Positions 1-9,800 of a stretch of 64,000 bases of DNA are shown here, one piece after another. The position numbers and the translations under genes were made by a program. The notes below the pieces were generated by a model. That model saw nothing but the letters and a program-made list of their open reading frames with translations, was not told where the DNA came from and made no database searches. Each line of letters begins with the position of its first letter. Within the stretch, counting starts at the first letter, position 1. The DNA is from Hymenobacter ruricola (lineage in GTDB: Bacteria; Bacteroidota; Bacteroidia; Cytophagales; Hymenobacteraceae): assembly GCF_015694525.1 (NCBI RefSeq), contig NZ_JADQDM010000002.1:434001-498000 (forward strand), in the 5' to 3' direction.

Positions 1-44
1 GCGGCAGCGCCTGCAAAGTTAGCCCGCGCCGGTAGCGCCACCCA

Positions 45-133
45 GTAGCGCGGACTTTGTAGTCCGCGTCCCCGGCGGAACCCCAAACGATTTGCGGACT
101 GCGCGGGGACGCGAACTACAAAGTTCGCGCTAC
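45..133. repeat. Paired inverted repeat, GTAGCGCGGACTTTG family
   Basis: Arms 45-74 and 104-133 are 30 bp each and nearly perfect inverted copies, around a spacer of about 29 bp. The same element recurs at 6744-6833. The right arm runs into the glycosyltransferase gene and supplies its last codons and its TAG stop. Confidence 0.85.
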
Positions 134-1297
134 CAGCAGGGCTTCGAGCTGCGCCGTGGCCCCGGCCCAGGTGTAGCGCGCCTTCACAAACGCCTGCCCC
201 CGCGCGGCCAGCGCCTCGGCGGCCGCGGCATCATCGAGCAGGCCAATGATGGCTCTCGCCAACTCCGGCGCCGAGTCCGCGACGCGCAATTCCTGTCCAT
301 CGGTGCCTCCCAGGGCGTTATTCGCCAGCGGGGTGGTCACGCAGGGCAGGTGCATGGCCATAGCTTCGAGCAGCTTGTTTTGCAGGCCCGTACCCACCCG
401 CATGGGCGCCACAAATACCCGCGCCGAAGCATAGGCCGCCCGGATGTCGGGCACCCAGCCGCTCACGGTTACGTGTTCAGAAGCCAGAGCCAGCACGCGC
501 GGCGCCGGCGTGGTGCCGGCCACCAGCAGGCGCGCTTCGGGGTGCCGAGCGCGCACCAGCGGCAGAATTTCCTCGGCCAGAAAGGCGGCGGCGTCCACGT
601 TGGGGTGGTAGCTCATGTTGCCGCAAAACAGCACCTCGTATTCCTGGGCCACCTCCGGCATGGGCCGGAAATTGTCGGCATCAATGCCATTGAGCACCAC
701 GCGGATTTCGTGGCGGCGCGGGTGCTGAATGAGTTGCCGGTCCTGGTCGCTGATGATGGTGTGATGCCGAAACCAGTCAAACGCGTCGGCTTCGTAGGCC
801 GTTAGCCGTTTCGCTTCCAGGGCAAACACCGGCCGCTGCCACCGCGGCGCCTGGCTGGCCCGCCGCGCCATGCCCGCCGAAAAAACGTCCATGTAGTCCA
901 GCGTCATGGGCACCTTCCCGGCGTGCGGCCGCAGGTATTCGGCCATGCGAATGAGCTGGCAGTACACGTGCTCGGGCCGAAAGGTGCGCAGCAGCTCATC
1001 AACCTTCCGCTGGGCCTGGGCATCGTAGAAGTAGCCGACTTGCAGCGGCCGGCCGGTGGCCAGCGCCCGGGTCATGTTGGCCGCAATGCCCGGCTTGTAC
1101 AGCCGATGCACAGTAAGGCCGCCGCGGCACAGGGGCCGCACGGCGGCGTCCATTTCGGCGGTCAACGCTTCGTCGCTGAGGGCGAAGAGGCAGATTTCGT
1201 GGCGCTCGGCCAGGTAGCGCAGTTGGTGGTAGGCGCGCAGCTTGTCGCCCTTGTCGAGCGGGAACGGGAAGCGCGAAAGGAGCACGAGCAGCTTCAT
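116..1297 (-). CDS. Glycosyltransferase, GT4-like (GT-B fold)
   Basis: Predicted cytoplasmic or membrane-associated sugar transferase for a glycan or polysaccharide. The 393-residue protein opens with a GT-B N-terminal pattern (MKLLVLLSRFPFPLDKGDKLR, donor/acceptor loop). It has a typical GT4 C-terminal half with VLFCGNMSYHPNVDAA, then GWVPDIRAAY, then a PMRVGTGLQNKLLEAMA stretch that matches the nucleotide-sugar binding E-x7-E region. This resembles sugar transferases of exopolysaccharide clusters, but the sugar cannot be told. Its ATG overlaps the stop of the upstream glycosyltransferase by 4 bp (ATGA), so the two are translationally coupled. The final codons and TAG stop lie inside an interspersed repeat arm, so the C-terminus may have been remodelled. 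Confidence 0.85.
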   Translation of the reverse strand: MKLLVLLSRFPFPLDKGDKLRAYHQLRYLAERHEICLFALSDEALTAEMDAAVRPLCRGGLTVHRLYKPGIAANMTRALATGRPLQVGYFYDAQAQRKVDELLRTFRPEHVYCQLIRMAEYLRPHAGKVPMTLDYMDVFSAGMARRASQAPRWQRPVFALEAKRLTAYEADAFDWFRHHTIISDQDRQLIQHPRRHEIRVVLNGIDADNFRPMPEVAQEYEVLFCGNMSYHPNVDAAAFLAEEILPLVRARHPEARLLVAGTTPAPRVLALASEHVTVSGWVPDIRAAYASARVFVAPMRVGTGLQNKLLEAMAMHLPCVTTPLANNALGGTDGQELRVADSAPELARAIIGLLDDAAAAEALAARGQAFVKARYTWAGATAQLEALLVARTL

Positions 1298-2550
1298 GCG
1301 GGCGGCGAATGGGCAGGCGTGCCGGCCGGCGCGAGCAGCAGTAGGCGCTCGTACAAGTCAATAAAGCGCTGCACCACGCGGCCGTTGTCGTAGACCTCGG
1401 TGGCCGTGCGGGCGGCCTCGGCGCCGATTTTGCGCACGTCGATTTCGCCGCGGTGCCAGGCGCGCAGGGCCTCCAGCCAGGCGGCGGCGCCGTCGCGCAC
1501 CAGCAGGTTGTGGCCGTCGCGGGCCGCAATGCCCTCGGCTCCCAGGCCGGAGCTGAGAATGGCTTTGCCCAGGGCCATGCCTTCCACAATTTTTACCCGC
1601 ATGCCGCCGCCGCTCAGCAGCGGCACCAGCATCAGCTCGTACTGCTGCATGAAGCGGGCGGCCGACTCCACGAAGCCGTGCATGAACACGTTGTCGGACT
1701 TCAAATTCAGCAGGTGGGCCGGGGCGTTGCGGCCGGCAATGTGCAGTTCCACGTCGGGCATTTCGGCGTGCACGGTGGGCCACACTTCGCGCAGCAGCCA
1801 CTCCACGCTTTCCTGGTTGGGCAGCCAGTCGAGGGAGCCAATCAGGAACAGGGTGCGCGGTTTGGGCGGCAGGGCGGCGTCGGGGCGCACGCGGCTCAGG
1901 TCCACGCCGGCCGGAATGAACACCACCGGCTCGGGGCAGTGCAGGGCGCGCAGGCGCTGGGCGTCGTCTTCGGTGATGGCGGCCACGGCGTCGAACTGGC
2001 GCAGGTAGCGGCGCTCAAATTTCTCCAGCCGCTGGGCAATGGTGCCCAGAAATACGCGCTTGAGCAGGTTGGTTTCGCGCTTGGCCAGCATCTGCCAGAT
2101 GGTGTACTCCACGTTGTGGGCGCGCAGCACCAGCGGCGGCACCCGGAAATCGGCGCGGTGCTGGCGGCCCAGCAGCTCGGCGTACCAGGCCACAAAGGTG
2201 CCTTCCATCTGCACGATGTCAACCTTCTCGCTCCGCAGAATTTCCAGCAGCTTCTCCCCCACCGCCGGGCTGATGAACCGCTCCACATTATAAGGCTGGC
2301 GGCTGAACAGGAAGTTTTTCAGCGCTTTGGGCGCGGAGATGTCGGTGTCGACGTCCACCAGCACCAGCCGCAGGTTGGGCCCGAGATGCGCCAGCGCGTC
2401 GGCCGGCTGCCGGTGCTTGGGCGTATTAATGGCCAGCAGCGTGACGCGGTGCCCGGCCCGGACGAGCCCCGCCGCTACGTCGTACATGGCAATGGCGCCG
2501 CCATCATGAGGCGGAAACGGCACGCGCGGACAAAGTTGCAGAATGTGCAT
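1294..2550 (-). CDS. Glycosyltransferase, GT4-like (GT-B fold)
   Basis: A second glycosyltransferase, 418 residues, first gene of a two-gene unit. The open frame extends further upstream, but that part is repeat sequence. ATG at 2550 gives the expected start MHILQLCPRVPFPPHDGG, and a TAnnTTTG promoter element lies 8 bp before it. The C-terminal half shows LFLIGSLDWLPNQESVEWL, then HGFVESAARFMQQYELMLVP, then GGGMRVKIVEGMALGKAI, the usual GT4 donor-binding layout. Its partner at 116-1297 has a parallel architecture, so the pair may add successive sugars. This last point is inference. Confidence 0.85.
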   Translation of the reverse strand: MHILQLCPRVPFPPHDGGAIAMYDVAAGLVRAGHRVTLLAINTPKHRQPADALAHLGPNLRLVLVDVDTDISAPKALKNFLFSRQPYNVERFISPAVGEKLLEILRSEKVDIVQMEGTFVAWYAELLGRQHRADFRVPPLVLRAHNVEYTIWQMLAKRETNLLKRVFLGTIAQRLEKFERRYLRQFDAVAAITEDDAQRLRALHCPEPVVFIPAGVDLSRVRPDAALPPKPRTLFLIGSLDWLPNQESVEWLLREVWPTVHAEMPDVELHIAGRNAPAHLLNLKSDNVFMHGFVESAARFMQQYELMLVPLLSGGGMRVKIVEGMALGKAILSSGLGAEGIAARDGHNLLVRDGAAAWLEALRAWHRGEIDVRKIGAEAARTATEVYDNGRVVQRFIDLYERLLLLAPAGTPAHSPPA

Positions 2551-2558
2551 AGAGCCGG

Positions 2559-2566
2559 CAAAGGTA
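2559..2566 (-). promoter_or_regulatory. Bacteroidota -7 promoter element TACCTTTG
   Basis: On the minus strand the sequence reads TTTACCTTTGCC, a match to the Bacteroidota sigma-A -7 consensus TAnnTTTG. It ends 8 bp before the ATG at 2550, so the transcript probably has almost no leader. Confidence 0.65.
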
Positions 2567-2588
2567 AACGCGGAGCTTAATGAGGTGC

Positions 2589-2743
2589 TGTCATTGCGAG
2601 CGCAGCGCAGCAATCCGTCCTGTTCTCAGTGCTGAGCCTTCTACTGTGACAAAGCCCCGACACTGCGCAATGCCAGGGCTTTCTGGTGAAAGAAAATGTC
2701 TGGTATTGATAGGACGGATTGCTGCGCTGCGCTCGCAATGACA
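2589..2743. repeat. Paired inverted repeat, GTCATTGCGAGCG family
   Basis: Perfect 33-bp arms at 2589-2621 and 2711-2743 flank about 89 bp of unrelated sequence. The arms carry the core TCATTGCGAGCGCAGCG, related to the elements at 3833, 20325, 34494, 38471 and 49896. It fills the gap between the K+ channel gene and the glycosyltransferase operon. Confidence 0.9.
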
Positions 2744-2748
2744 ATTCC

Positions 2749-3804
2749 TCACAGTTGCCGGAAGCGCACCTCGAAGGTTTCAATTTGCTCTTCGCTGCCC
2801 AGCAGCAGCAGCACGTCGCCGGGCGCGGGCACGTAGTCCACGGGCGGGCTCACGAGGAGCGAGCCGGCGGCCTGGCGCAGGCCGATGATGGTGGCGCCCG
2901 TGACGGAGCGCACGTCGAGCTCGCGGATGCTGCGGCCCCGCAAATCGCGCCGCAACTGCTCAAAGGTCATTTCTTCCAGCCGCAGCTTGTCGGCGCTGAG
3001 GCCGGAAATCAGGTCGAGGAAGCGGATGACTTCGGGGCGCACCACGAGGTTGGCCATGTGCGAGCCGCCGATTTCGTCGGGCATCACCACCGAGTCGGCC
3101 CCGGCCGAGAGCAGCTTGCTTTCCGAGGTTTTGAGCGAGGCCCGGGCGATGATGCGCAGGCGCGGGTTGAGGGCGCGGGCCGAGAGGGCCACGAACACGT
3201 TGTCGGCATCCTTGGGCAGCGTGGTGATGAGCGAGGACGCCCGCTCCACGCCGGCCTGCTGGAGCACAATGTCGGCCGTGGCGTCGCCGAACACGGTGAA
3301 GATGCTGCCGCCGGCCACGCCGTCGCCGTCGTAGTCTTCGCCGGTCTGGCCTTCGCTGTGGCGCTTCATCAGCTCCTGGTTCATCTCGATGACGACTACG
3401 CGCACGCCGTTGGCGCGCAGTTCCTGGTAGGCCCGCCGGCCGTTGCGCCCGAAGCCGCACACGATGACGTGCCCGCTAAAGCGCTTGATTTCGTGGTCGG
3501 TTCGTATCATTTTATAAATCTTGCGCAGCTCGCCGTCAAAAATAAACGAGGACATGACCGACACGAGGTAGGCCACCACCACGAGGTTGTAGAGGATATA
3601 AAAGGAGACGAACAGCCGCCCGGCCAGCGAAAACGGATGGATTTCGCCGAAGCCCACCGTGGCGATGGTCGTCACGGTCATGTAAAAGGCATCAATCGGG
3701 TGGTAGTGCTCGATGCCCATGAAGCCCGCCATGCCAAAAATCAGGCTCAGCCCGGTGAGGATGATGGCGAGGATGAGCCGGTTGATGTTGAGCTGGCGGA
3801 GCAT
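2749..3804 (-). CDS. Two-TM potassium channel with RCK/TrkA domains
   Basis: Inner-membrane K+ channel, 351 residues. Helix 1 lies at about 8-30, the pore loop carries the selectivity filter TVGFGE at residues 49-54, and helix 2 follows at about 58-85. A Rossmann RCK-N (TrkA-N) domain starts at HVIVCGFGRNGRRAYQEL near residue 111, and an RCK-C domain occupies about 270-351. This matches the MthK-like class, where ligand binding by the RCK ring gates the pore. The gene is flanked by interspersed repeats on both sides and appears to be a single transcription unit. Confidence 0.92.
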   Translation of the reverse strand: MLRQLNINRLILAIILTGLSLIFGMAGFMGIEHYHPIDAFYMTVTTIATVGFGEIHPFSLAGRLFVSFYILYNLVVVAYLVSVMSSFIFDGELRKIYKMIRTDHEIKRFSGHVIVCGFGRNGRRAYQELRANGVRVVVIEMNQELMKRHSEGQTGEDYDGDGVAGGSIFTVFGDATADIVLQQAGVERASSLITTLPKDADNVFVALSARALNPRLRIIARASLKTSESKLLSAGADSVVMPDEIGGSHMANLVVRPEVIRFLDLISGLSADKLRLEEMTFEQLRRDLRGRSIRELDVRSVTGATIIGLRQAAGSLLVSPPVDYVPAPGDVLLLLGSEEQIETFEVRFRQL

Positions 3805-3832
3805 TTAGGGCAGGAAGCAGAGCAGACGCAAC

Positions 3833-3943
3833 AAAGAACGTCATGCCGAGCGCAGCGAAGCATCTTTACCGCAGTAGTAAATCCTGTCGATTGGATTACT
3901 CTCGCGGTAAAGATGCTTCGCTGCGCTCGGCATGACGTTCTTT
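3833..3943. repeat. Paired inverted repeat, CGTCATGCCGAGCG family
   Basis: Perfect 40-bp arms at 3833-3872 and 3904-3943 around a 31-bp centre. The core TCATGCCGAGCGCAGCGAAG is shared with the elements at 20325 and 38471. It lies between the K+ channel start and the dnaG stop, and could fold as a very long hairpin in the dnaG transcript. Confidence 0.92.
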
Positions 3944-3959
3944 CTGTTCAGGCAAGCAC

Positions 3960-6053
3960 TTACGCGGTGCGGCCCACCACGGTGCCCAGCAGCCCGGCCA
4001 GCTCGTTGTCGAGCTCCTTGAGGCGCTTGATGTCGCCGAGTATTTCGAACATTTCCACGTCTTCGAGCGGGTGGCGCAGCTTTTCAAGGCACTGGTCGAG
4101 CTCGCGCTGCACGTGCACTTTGTTGAGGCGCAGCACGGCGTTGTCGCAGGCCAGCTTGGGCAGGTCCACTTCGTTGAAGACGTAGATTTCCTTGGTGCGC
4201 CAGTTGGGGCTGATTTCGTAGCGCTCGGTGGCCAGGTCGGTGATGAGCTGGCGGATGTCTTCGCGCTCGTTCTGGGCCAGCAAGCGGGCGTCGGGGAAGC
4301 GGCCGGCCAGCAGCTCCTGGCGGCAGATTTCCCACATTTCGGCGTAGAGCGGCTTTTGCAGCGGGTATTCGCCGAGCTGGCCCATGAGGTAGCCGGCCAC
4401 GCTCATTTCCTCTTCCACCTCGCGGCCGGCGTAGAGCACCAGCAGGCGCAGCACCTCGCGCTCGCACACCTGCAGCATGTCGGGGATGTCGTCGTCGGCT
4501 TCGGGTTTCGCGGAGCTGGGCTGGAAGGCGGTGCCCAAGGTTTCGGCGGCTTCGGCCCCGCCGTACATCAGCATCTCGGCTTCTTCCTCGTCCGTCATCG
4601 GGCGGGCGGCGGGCGCCGAGCGCGGGTTGTTGCTGGGCGGGTAGCCGGTGTTGGCGCTGCCGGCGCCCTGGCCGTAGCTGCCGGAGTTGCCGCCGCTGGT
4701 GCGGCCGTCGGGCGCTTTTTGCGAAGGCGCTTTCACCAGCTTGTTGTATTCGGTGATGAGCACCTGCTCGTCGATGCCGAAAGTGGCCGAGGTCTGCTGC
4801 AAAAACACCTGGCGCTTGATGGCGTCGGGCACTTTGGCGATGCTGTGCAGCACGTCGCGGATGGCCTCGGCCTTCTTCACGGGGTCGTTGCTGGCCTCGC
4901 GGGCCACGAGCGTGGTTTTGAAGCTGATAAAATCCTGGCTCTTGGTTTCGATGTACTCGGTGAAGCGCTGGTCGCCCACTTTGCGGATGTAGGAGTCCGG
5001 GTCGTCGCCGTCGGGAAACAGCACCACGCGCACGTTCAGGCCGCCTTCAAGCAGCAAGTCCGTTCCACGCAAACTGGCTTTGATGCCGGCCGCGTCGCCG
5101 TCGTACAGCACCGTCACATTATCCGAATACCGTTTGATAAGCCGGATTTGGCCCTCCGTGAGCGAAGTACCCGATGAAGCCACCACGTTTTTGATGCCGC
5201 CCTGGTAGAGCGACAACACGTCCAGATAGCCTTCGACCAGGTAGCAAACTTCCTGCGTCCGAATGGCCTGCCGGGCCTGGAACAGGCCGTACAGCACGTC
5301 CGACTTGTGGTAGATTTCCGACTCCGGCGAGTTGAGGTACTTTGCCATCCTGTCGTCGCGCTTCAGGGTGCGCGCCCCGAAGCCCACCACCCGGCCGCTG
5401 ATGTTGTGAATCGGGAACATCACACGGCCCCGGAACCGGTCGTAACGGCGGCCGGTGTCCTTGCCCTGGTCGTCGGTTCTGATGACCGTGAGGCCGGTTT
5501 TCTCCAGGTATTTCTTGTCGTAGCCGGCGGCTTCGGCGGCCTTCATCAGGTCGTCCCAGCTGTCGAGGGAGTAGCCGAGTTCGAAGGTCTGGATGGTGTT
5601 CAGGTTGAGGCCCCGCTCCTTGAGGTAGCCGTAGCCGATGCTCATGCCTTCTTCGGAGTTGAGCAGCAGGCGGTGGTAGTGGTTTTTGGCGAAGTCCGAA
5701 ACGATGAACTGGGAGTCCCGCTCGTTCTGCTCCAGCTGCTGCTGGGGCGTCTTTTCCTCCTCCTGAATCTCGATGGCGTACTTCTTGGCCAGGTATTTCA
5801 GGGCCTCCACGTAGCTGGTGCCCTCCACGTCCATCACAAACTGCACCACGCCGCCGGCCTTGCCGCAGCCGAAGCACTTGTACAGACTTTTGGCCGGGTT
5901 GACGGAAAAGGACGGCGACTTTTCGTTGTGGAAGGGGCACGGGGCCCACAGGTTCTGGCCCTTGCGCTTGAGCTGCACGAAGTCGCCGACCACCTCCACG
6001 ATGTCGGCGGTTTGGATGATGTGGTCAACCAGTTCTTTCGGGATTCTAGCCAT
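3960..6053 (-). CDS. dnaG: DNA primase
   Basis: Synthesises RNA primers for lagging-strand replication. The 697-residue protein has the N-terminal CHC2 zinc ribbon (CPFHNEKSPSFSV, then CFGCGKAGG, residues about 39-64). A DnaG N-domain follows, then a Toprim core with LVEGYLDVLSLYQGG and VLYDGDAAG. After a Gly/Ser/Pro-rich linker (about 455-495) comes a C-terminal helical part that would contact DnaB helicase. Length is slightly above the usual 580-660 because of the linker. ATG at 6053 gives the family start MARIPKELVDHI. Confidence 0.97.
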   Translation of the reverse strand: MARIPKELVDHIIQTADIVEVVGDFVQLKRKGQNLWAPCPFHNEKSPSFSVNPAKSLYKCFGCGKAGGVVQFVMDVEGTSYVEALKYLAKKYAIEIQEEEKTPQQQLEQNERDSQFIVSDFAKNHYHRLLLNSEEGMSIGYGYLKERGLNLNTIQTFELGYSLDSWDDLMKAAEAAGYDKKYLEKTGLTVIRTDDQGKDTGRRYDRFRGRVMFPIHNISGRVVGFGARTLKRDDRMAKYLNSPESEIYHKSDVLYGLFQARQAIRTQEVCYLVEGYLDVLSLYQGGIKNVVASSGTSLTEGQIRLIKRYSDNVTVLYDGDAAGIKASLRGTDLLLEGGLNVRVVLFPDGDDPDSYIRKVGDQRFTEYIETKSQDFISFKTTLVAREASNDPVKKAEAIRDVLHSIAKVPDAIKRQVFLQQTSATFGIDEQVLITEYNKLVKAPSQKAPDGRTSGGNSGSYGQGAGSANTGYPPSNNPRSAPAARPMTDEEEAEMLMYGGAEAAETLGTAFQPSSAKPEADDDIPDMLQVCEREVLRLLVLYAGREVEEEMSVAGYLMGQLGEYPLQKPLYAEMWEICRQELLAGRFPDARLLAQNEREDIRQLITDLATERYEISPNWRTKEIYVFNEVDLPKLACDNAVLRLNKVHVQRELDQCLEKLRHPLEDVEMFEILGDIKRLKELDNELAGLLGTVVGRTA

Positions 6054-6251
6054 GGAAGCGGGGCAGTCTCAGATATATTCGTTTGATTTGGCGAGCCGAC
6101 GGGAGCAGGTGCGGGCGGCGCAAACGACGGCGCGGGCCGCCCCTCCGCAACCGGTGCCACCAATCGGAAGCCCCAGGCACTCATTCGCCGGCCGACTACA
6201 AAACTACGGCCGGCGCCCCCGCCGCGTCTCCACTCCTTACGCAGTTTCGCC

Positions 6252-6728
6252 ATGAGCCTGTTGTCTTTTTTTGCTGACCAGCGCCGCCGCTGGTTCAACC
6301 AGCTGGCCGACTACTCGGCCGAATACTTTGCCGGCGCCTGGGCCGCCCTGCAGCAAGCCGAAACCGCTTTTATGAGCACGCCCCTCGGCAACGCCCACCT
6401 GGAGGCCCAGGCCGCGCGGCTCAAAGTGCAGGACACGGAACACCGCCTGTCCAACGCCCAGAAGCAGATTGAGCAGCTCCGCCAGCAGCTCGCCAGCGCC
6501 ACGCCCCACATCCTGGCGGCCCGGCAAGGCGAGAAAGACGCCAACCGCGCCGCCCAGCACGACCGCCGCCAAGTGGCCCTCACCCGCCGGGCCCTGCTGC
6601 GCCTCAACGACGTGGCGGCCCGCGACGAGTTCGAGCCCGAAGTGCGCCTGGCCTACATCCAGAACCTGATTTGCTCGCATCTGGCCCTGCTGCGCGACGA
6701 AAACCCCGACGTGCCGCGCCACCCCTAG
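6252..6728 (+). CDS. Hypothetical protein, probable coiled coil
   Basis: 158 residues, no family recognised. A strongly helical, Gln/Ala/Arg-rich middle (about 50-110, for example LSNAQKQIEQLRQQLASATP) suggests a coiled coil. There is no signal peptide or membrane helix. It starts at an ATG about 200 bp from the divergent dnaG start. The frame on the opposite strand is also open, but its product is a typical high-GC shadow. The coding call rests on composition and the presence of a good start. Confidence 0.55.
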   Translation: MSLLSFFADQRRRWFNQLADYSAEYFAGAWAALQQAETAFMSTPLGNAHLEAQAARLKVQDTEHRLSNAQKQIEQLRQQLASATPHILAARQGEKDANRAAQHDRRQVALTRRALLRLNDVAARDEFEPEVRLAYIQNLICSHLALLRDENPDVPRHP

Positions 6729-6743
6729 CCAGGAGTAGCGCAA

Positions 6744-6833
6744 AGTAGCGCGGACTTTGCAGTCCGCGTCCCCGGAGGATATCCGACCGACCGCCCCCGG
6801 CGCGGGGACGCGGACTGCAAAGTCCGCGCTACT
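6744..6833. repeat. Paired inverted repeat, GTAGCGCGGACTTTG family
   Basis: Perfect 31-bp arms at 6744-6774 and 6803-6833, the same family as 45-133. It lies between the hypothetical gene and the leuS promoter. Confidence 0.9.
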
Positions 6834-6856
6834 TCGTGCTACTTTCTCCTACGTCC

Positions 6857-6864
6857 TACCTTTG
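6857..6864 (+). promoter_or_regulatory. Bacteroidota -7 promoter element TACCTTTG
   Basis: TACCTTTG matches TAnnTTTG and lies 22 bp upstream of the leuS ATG, just after a repeat element. Confidence 0.6.
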
Positions 6865-6886
6865 CCGGGAATAAACTCCGCGCAAG

Positions 6887-9800
6887 ATGCCCGCATACCG
6901 CCCCGAAGAAATCGAAAAGAAGTGGCAGGCCCACTGGAAGCAGCACCGCACGTTCCAGGCCCAGAACCACTCCGACAAGCCCAAGTACTACGTGCTCGAT
7001 ATGTTCCCCTACCCCTCCGGGGCGGGCCTGCACGTGGGCCACCCGCTGGGCTACATCGCCTCCGATATCGTGACGCGCTACAAGCGCCTGCAGGGCTTCA
7101 ACGTGCTGCACCCCATGGGTTTCGATTCCTTCGGCCTGCCCGCCGAGCAGTACGCCATCCAGACCGGCCAACACCCGGCCGTGACCACGGAACAGAACAT
7201 CAATACCTACATCCAGCAGCTCAGCAGCCTGGGCTTCAGCTACGACTGGAGCCGCGAGGTACGCACTTCCGACCCCAGCTACTACAAGTGGACGCAGTGG
7301 ATTTTTCTCAAGCTGTTCAACTCCTGGTACAACCTCGACACCGACCGCGCCGAGCCCCTCACCGAGCTCACCGCCCGCTTTGCCGCGAGCGGCAGCCAGG
7401 GCATCCGGGCCGCCGGCGATGATGAGGAGCGCCACGATTTCACGGCCGGGCAGTGGCAGATGATGAGCGAAAAGCAGAAGCTGGCCGCTGTGCTTCCCTA
7501 CCGCCTCGCCTACCAGCAGGACACCTACGTGAACTGGTGCCCCGGCCTGGGCACGGTGCTCTCGAATGATGAAGTGAAGGACGGCCTGAGCGAGCGCGGC
7601 GGCTTCCCCGTCGAGCGCCGCCTCATGCCGCAGTGGAGCCTGCGCATCACCGCCTACGCCGACCGCCTGCTGCAAGGCCTCGACCAGCTCGACTGGCCCG
7701 ACGCCGTGAAGGAGATGCAGCGCAACTGGATTGGCAAGAGCATCGGGGCCGAAGTGACCTTCCCCGTCCTCCGCGCGGAACCCACTGCCGGCCCCGCGGA
7801 ATCGACCTCCGGGCCTGCGGAACACCCTTCCGGACCCGCGGAACGCCTCTCCGGAAGCGCGGAAGCGGCCACCGGGCCCGCGGAAGCCTCCGCCGGTAGC
7901 GCGGAACGCCCCGCCGGGGCCGCGGAAGCGCCCGCCGAGAGCGCGGAACCGGTTGCCGGGCCCGCCGTCAAGGTCTACACCACCCGCGTCGACACCATTT
8001 ACGGGGCCACGTTCCTGGTGCTGGCCCCGGAGCATGAGCTGGTGGACGTGATAACGACGCCCGCCCAGCGCGCGGCGGTGGACGAGTACATCGCCGCCAC
8101 CAAGCGCCGCTCGGAGCGCGACCGCATGGCCGACGCCAAAACCGTGTCGGGCGTGTTTACGGGTGCGTATGCCCGGAACCCGGTGAACGGCGCGCCCGTG
8201 CCCATCTGGCTGGCCGACTACGTGCTGGCCGGCTATGGCACCGGCGCCGTGATGGCCGTGCCCAGCGGCGACCAGCGCGACTGGCTATTTGCCACGCATT
8301 TTGGCCTGCCCATCCCGGCTATCTCCGATGCCCAAAAGGACATTGATAAGCAGGCCGACCCCACCAAGGAAGGCCGCTACATCAACTCCGGCATCATCAA
8401 CGGCCTCACCTACCAGGAGGCCACGCAGCAGCTCATCGCCTTCCTTGAAGCGAAGGGCCTGGGCAAAGGCAAGGTGAATTTCCGCCAGCGCGACGCCATT
8501 TTCGGCCGTCAGCGCTACTGGGGCGAGCCCATCCCGATTTACTACAAGGACGGCACCGCCTACGGCATCGCCGAAAGCGACCTGCCGCTGGTGCTGCCCG
8601 AAATCGACGAATACAAGCCCACCGAAACCGGCGAGCCGCCCCTCGGCCGCGCCCAAAACTGGCTCTACCGTGGCCAGTACCCCTACGAGCTGAGCACCAT
8701 GCCCGGCTGGGCGGGCTCCTCCTGGTACTACCTCCGCTACATGGACCCGCACAACGAAGCCCGCTTCGTGAGCGAAGAAGCCGAGCAGTATTGGAGCAGC
8801 GTGGACCTCTACATGGGCGGGGCCGAGCACGCCACCGGCCACCTGCTCTACGCCCGCTTCTGGTACCTGTTCCTCAAGGACCTGGGCCTCGTCAGCAGCA
8901 ACGAGCCCTTCCAGAAACTGATTAACCAGGGGATGATTCTGGGCCGGTCGAGCCTAGTTTACCGTCTTTGGCATAGATGGGCAACAAATAACCCATATAG
9001 TGACGAACACCAAGCCCTTCTGCCTGATATCTATGTCTCTAAAGGCATCCGTGATGCACTTCAAGACTACTCGGTAAACAGAAATGATATTCCTCTCATA
9101 GCTGAATTCAACAAGCAGTTAGATGAAATCGAGAAGTTGGCTCAGCAGAAGTACCCTGAATTCGATGCGCGCCTTGAGATTCACGATGTGAACGGTGATA
9201 ACAAAGCCACTTTTTCTTCTTGGAATGTTGATGTCAACATAGTTAACAACGACGTATTGGATATCGACAAGCTCCGTGAATCGAGGGATGACTACAAGCT
9301 TGCAGAGTTTGTAAAAGAAAATGGACGTTATATCTGCGGTTGGGAAATCGAGAAGATGTCTAAATCAAAATTAAACTCAGTCCTTCCTGACCATTTAATT
9401 AAACAATACGGCGCGGACGCCCTGCGTCTCTACGAAATGTTCCTCGGCCCGCTGGAGCAGTACAAGCCCTGGAACACCAACGGCATCAGCGGCGTGGGCG
9501 GCTTCCTCAAGAAGTTCTGGCGCCTCTTCCACCCCGAAGACGGTGCCCTCGCCATCACCGACGAGCCCGCCACCCCAGCCGAGCTGAAGGTGTTGCACCG
9601 CGCCATCCAGAAGGCCCAGGAAGACATCGAGAAGTTCAGCTTCAACACCTCCGTCAGCCTGTTCATGATTACCGTGAACGAGCTCACGGCCCTCAAGTGC
9701 CACAAGCGCGCCATCCTGGAGCCGCTGGTGCTGCTGGTGTCCCCCTTCGCCCCGCACCTGGCCGAGGAACTGTGGCAGGAGCTGGGCCACGAGGCCGGCA

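Noticed and set aside
2719..4185. A 488-codon plus-strand open frame starting in a repeat
   Set aside because: Antisense to the K+ channel and the dnaG end; its start is repeat sequence.
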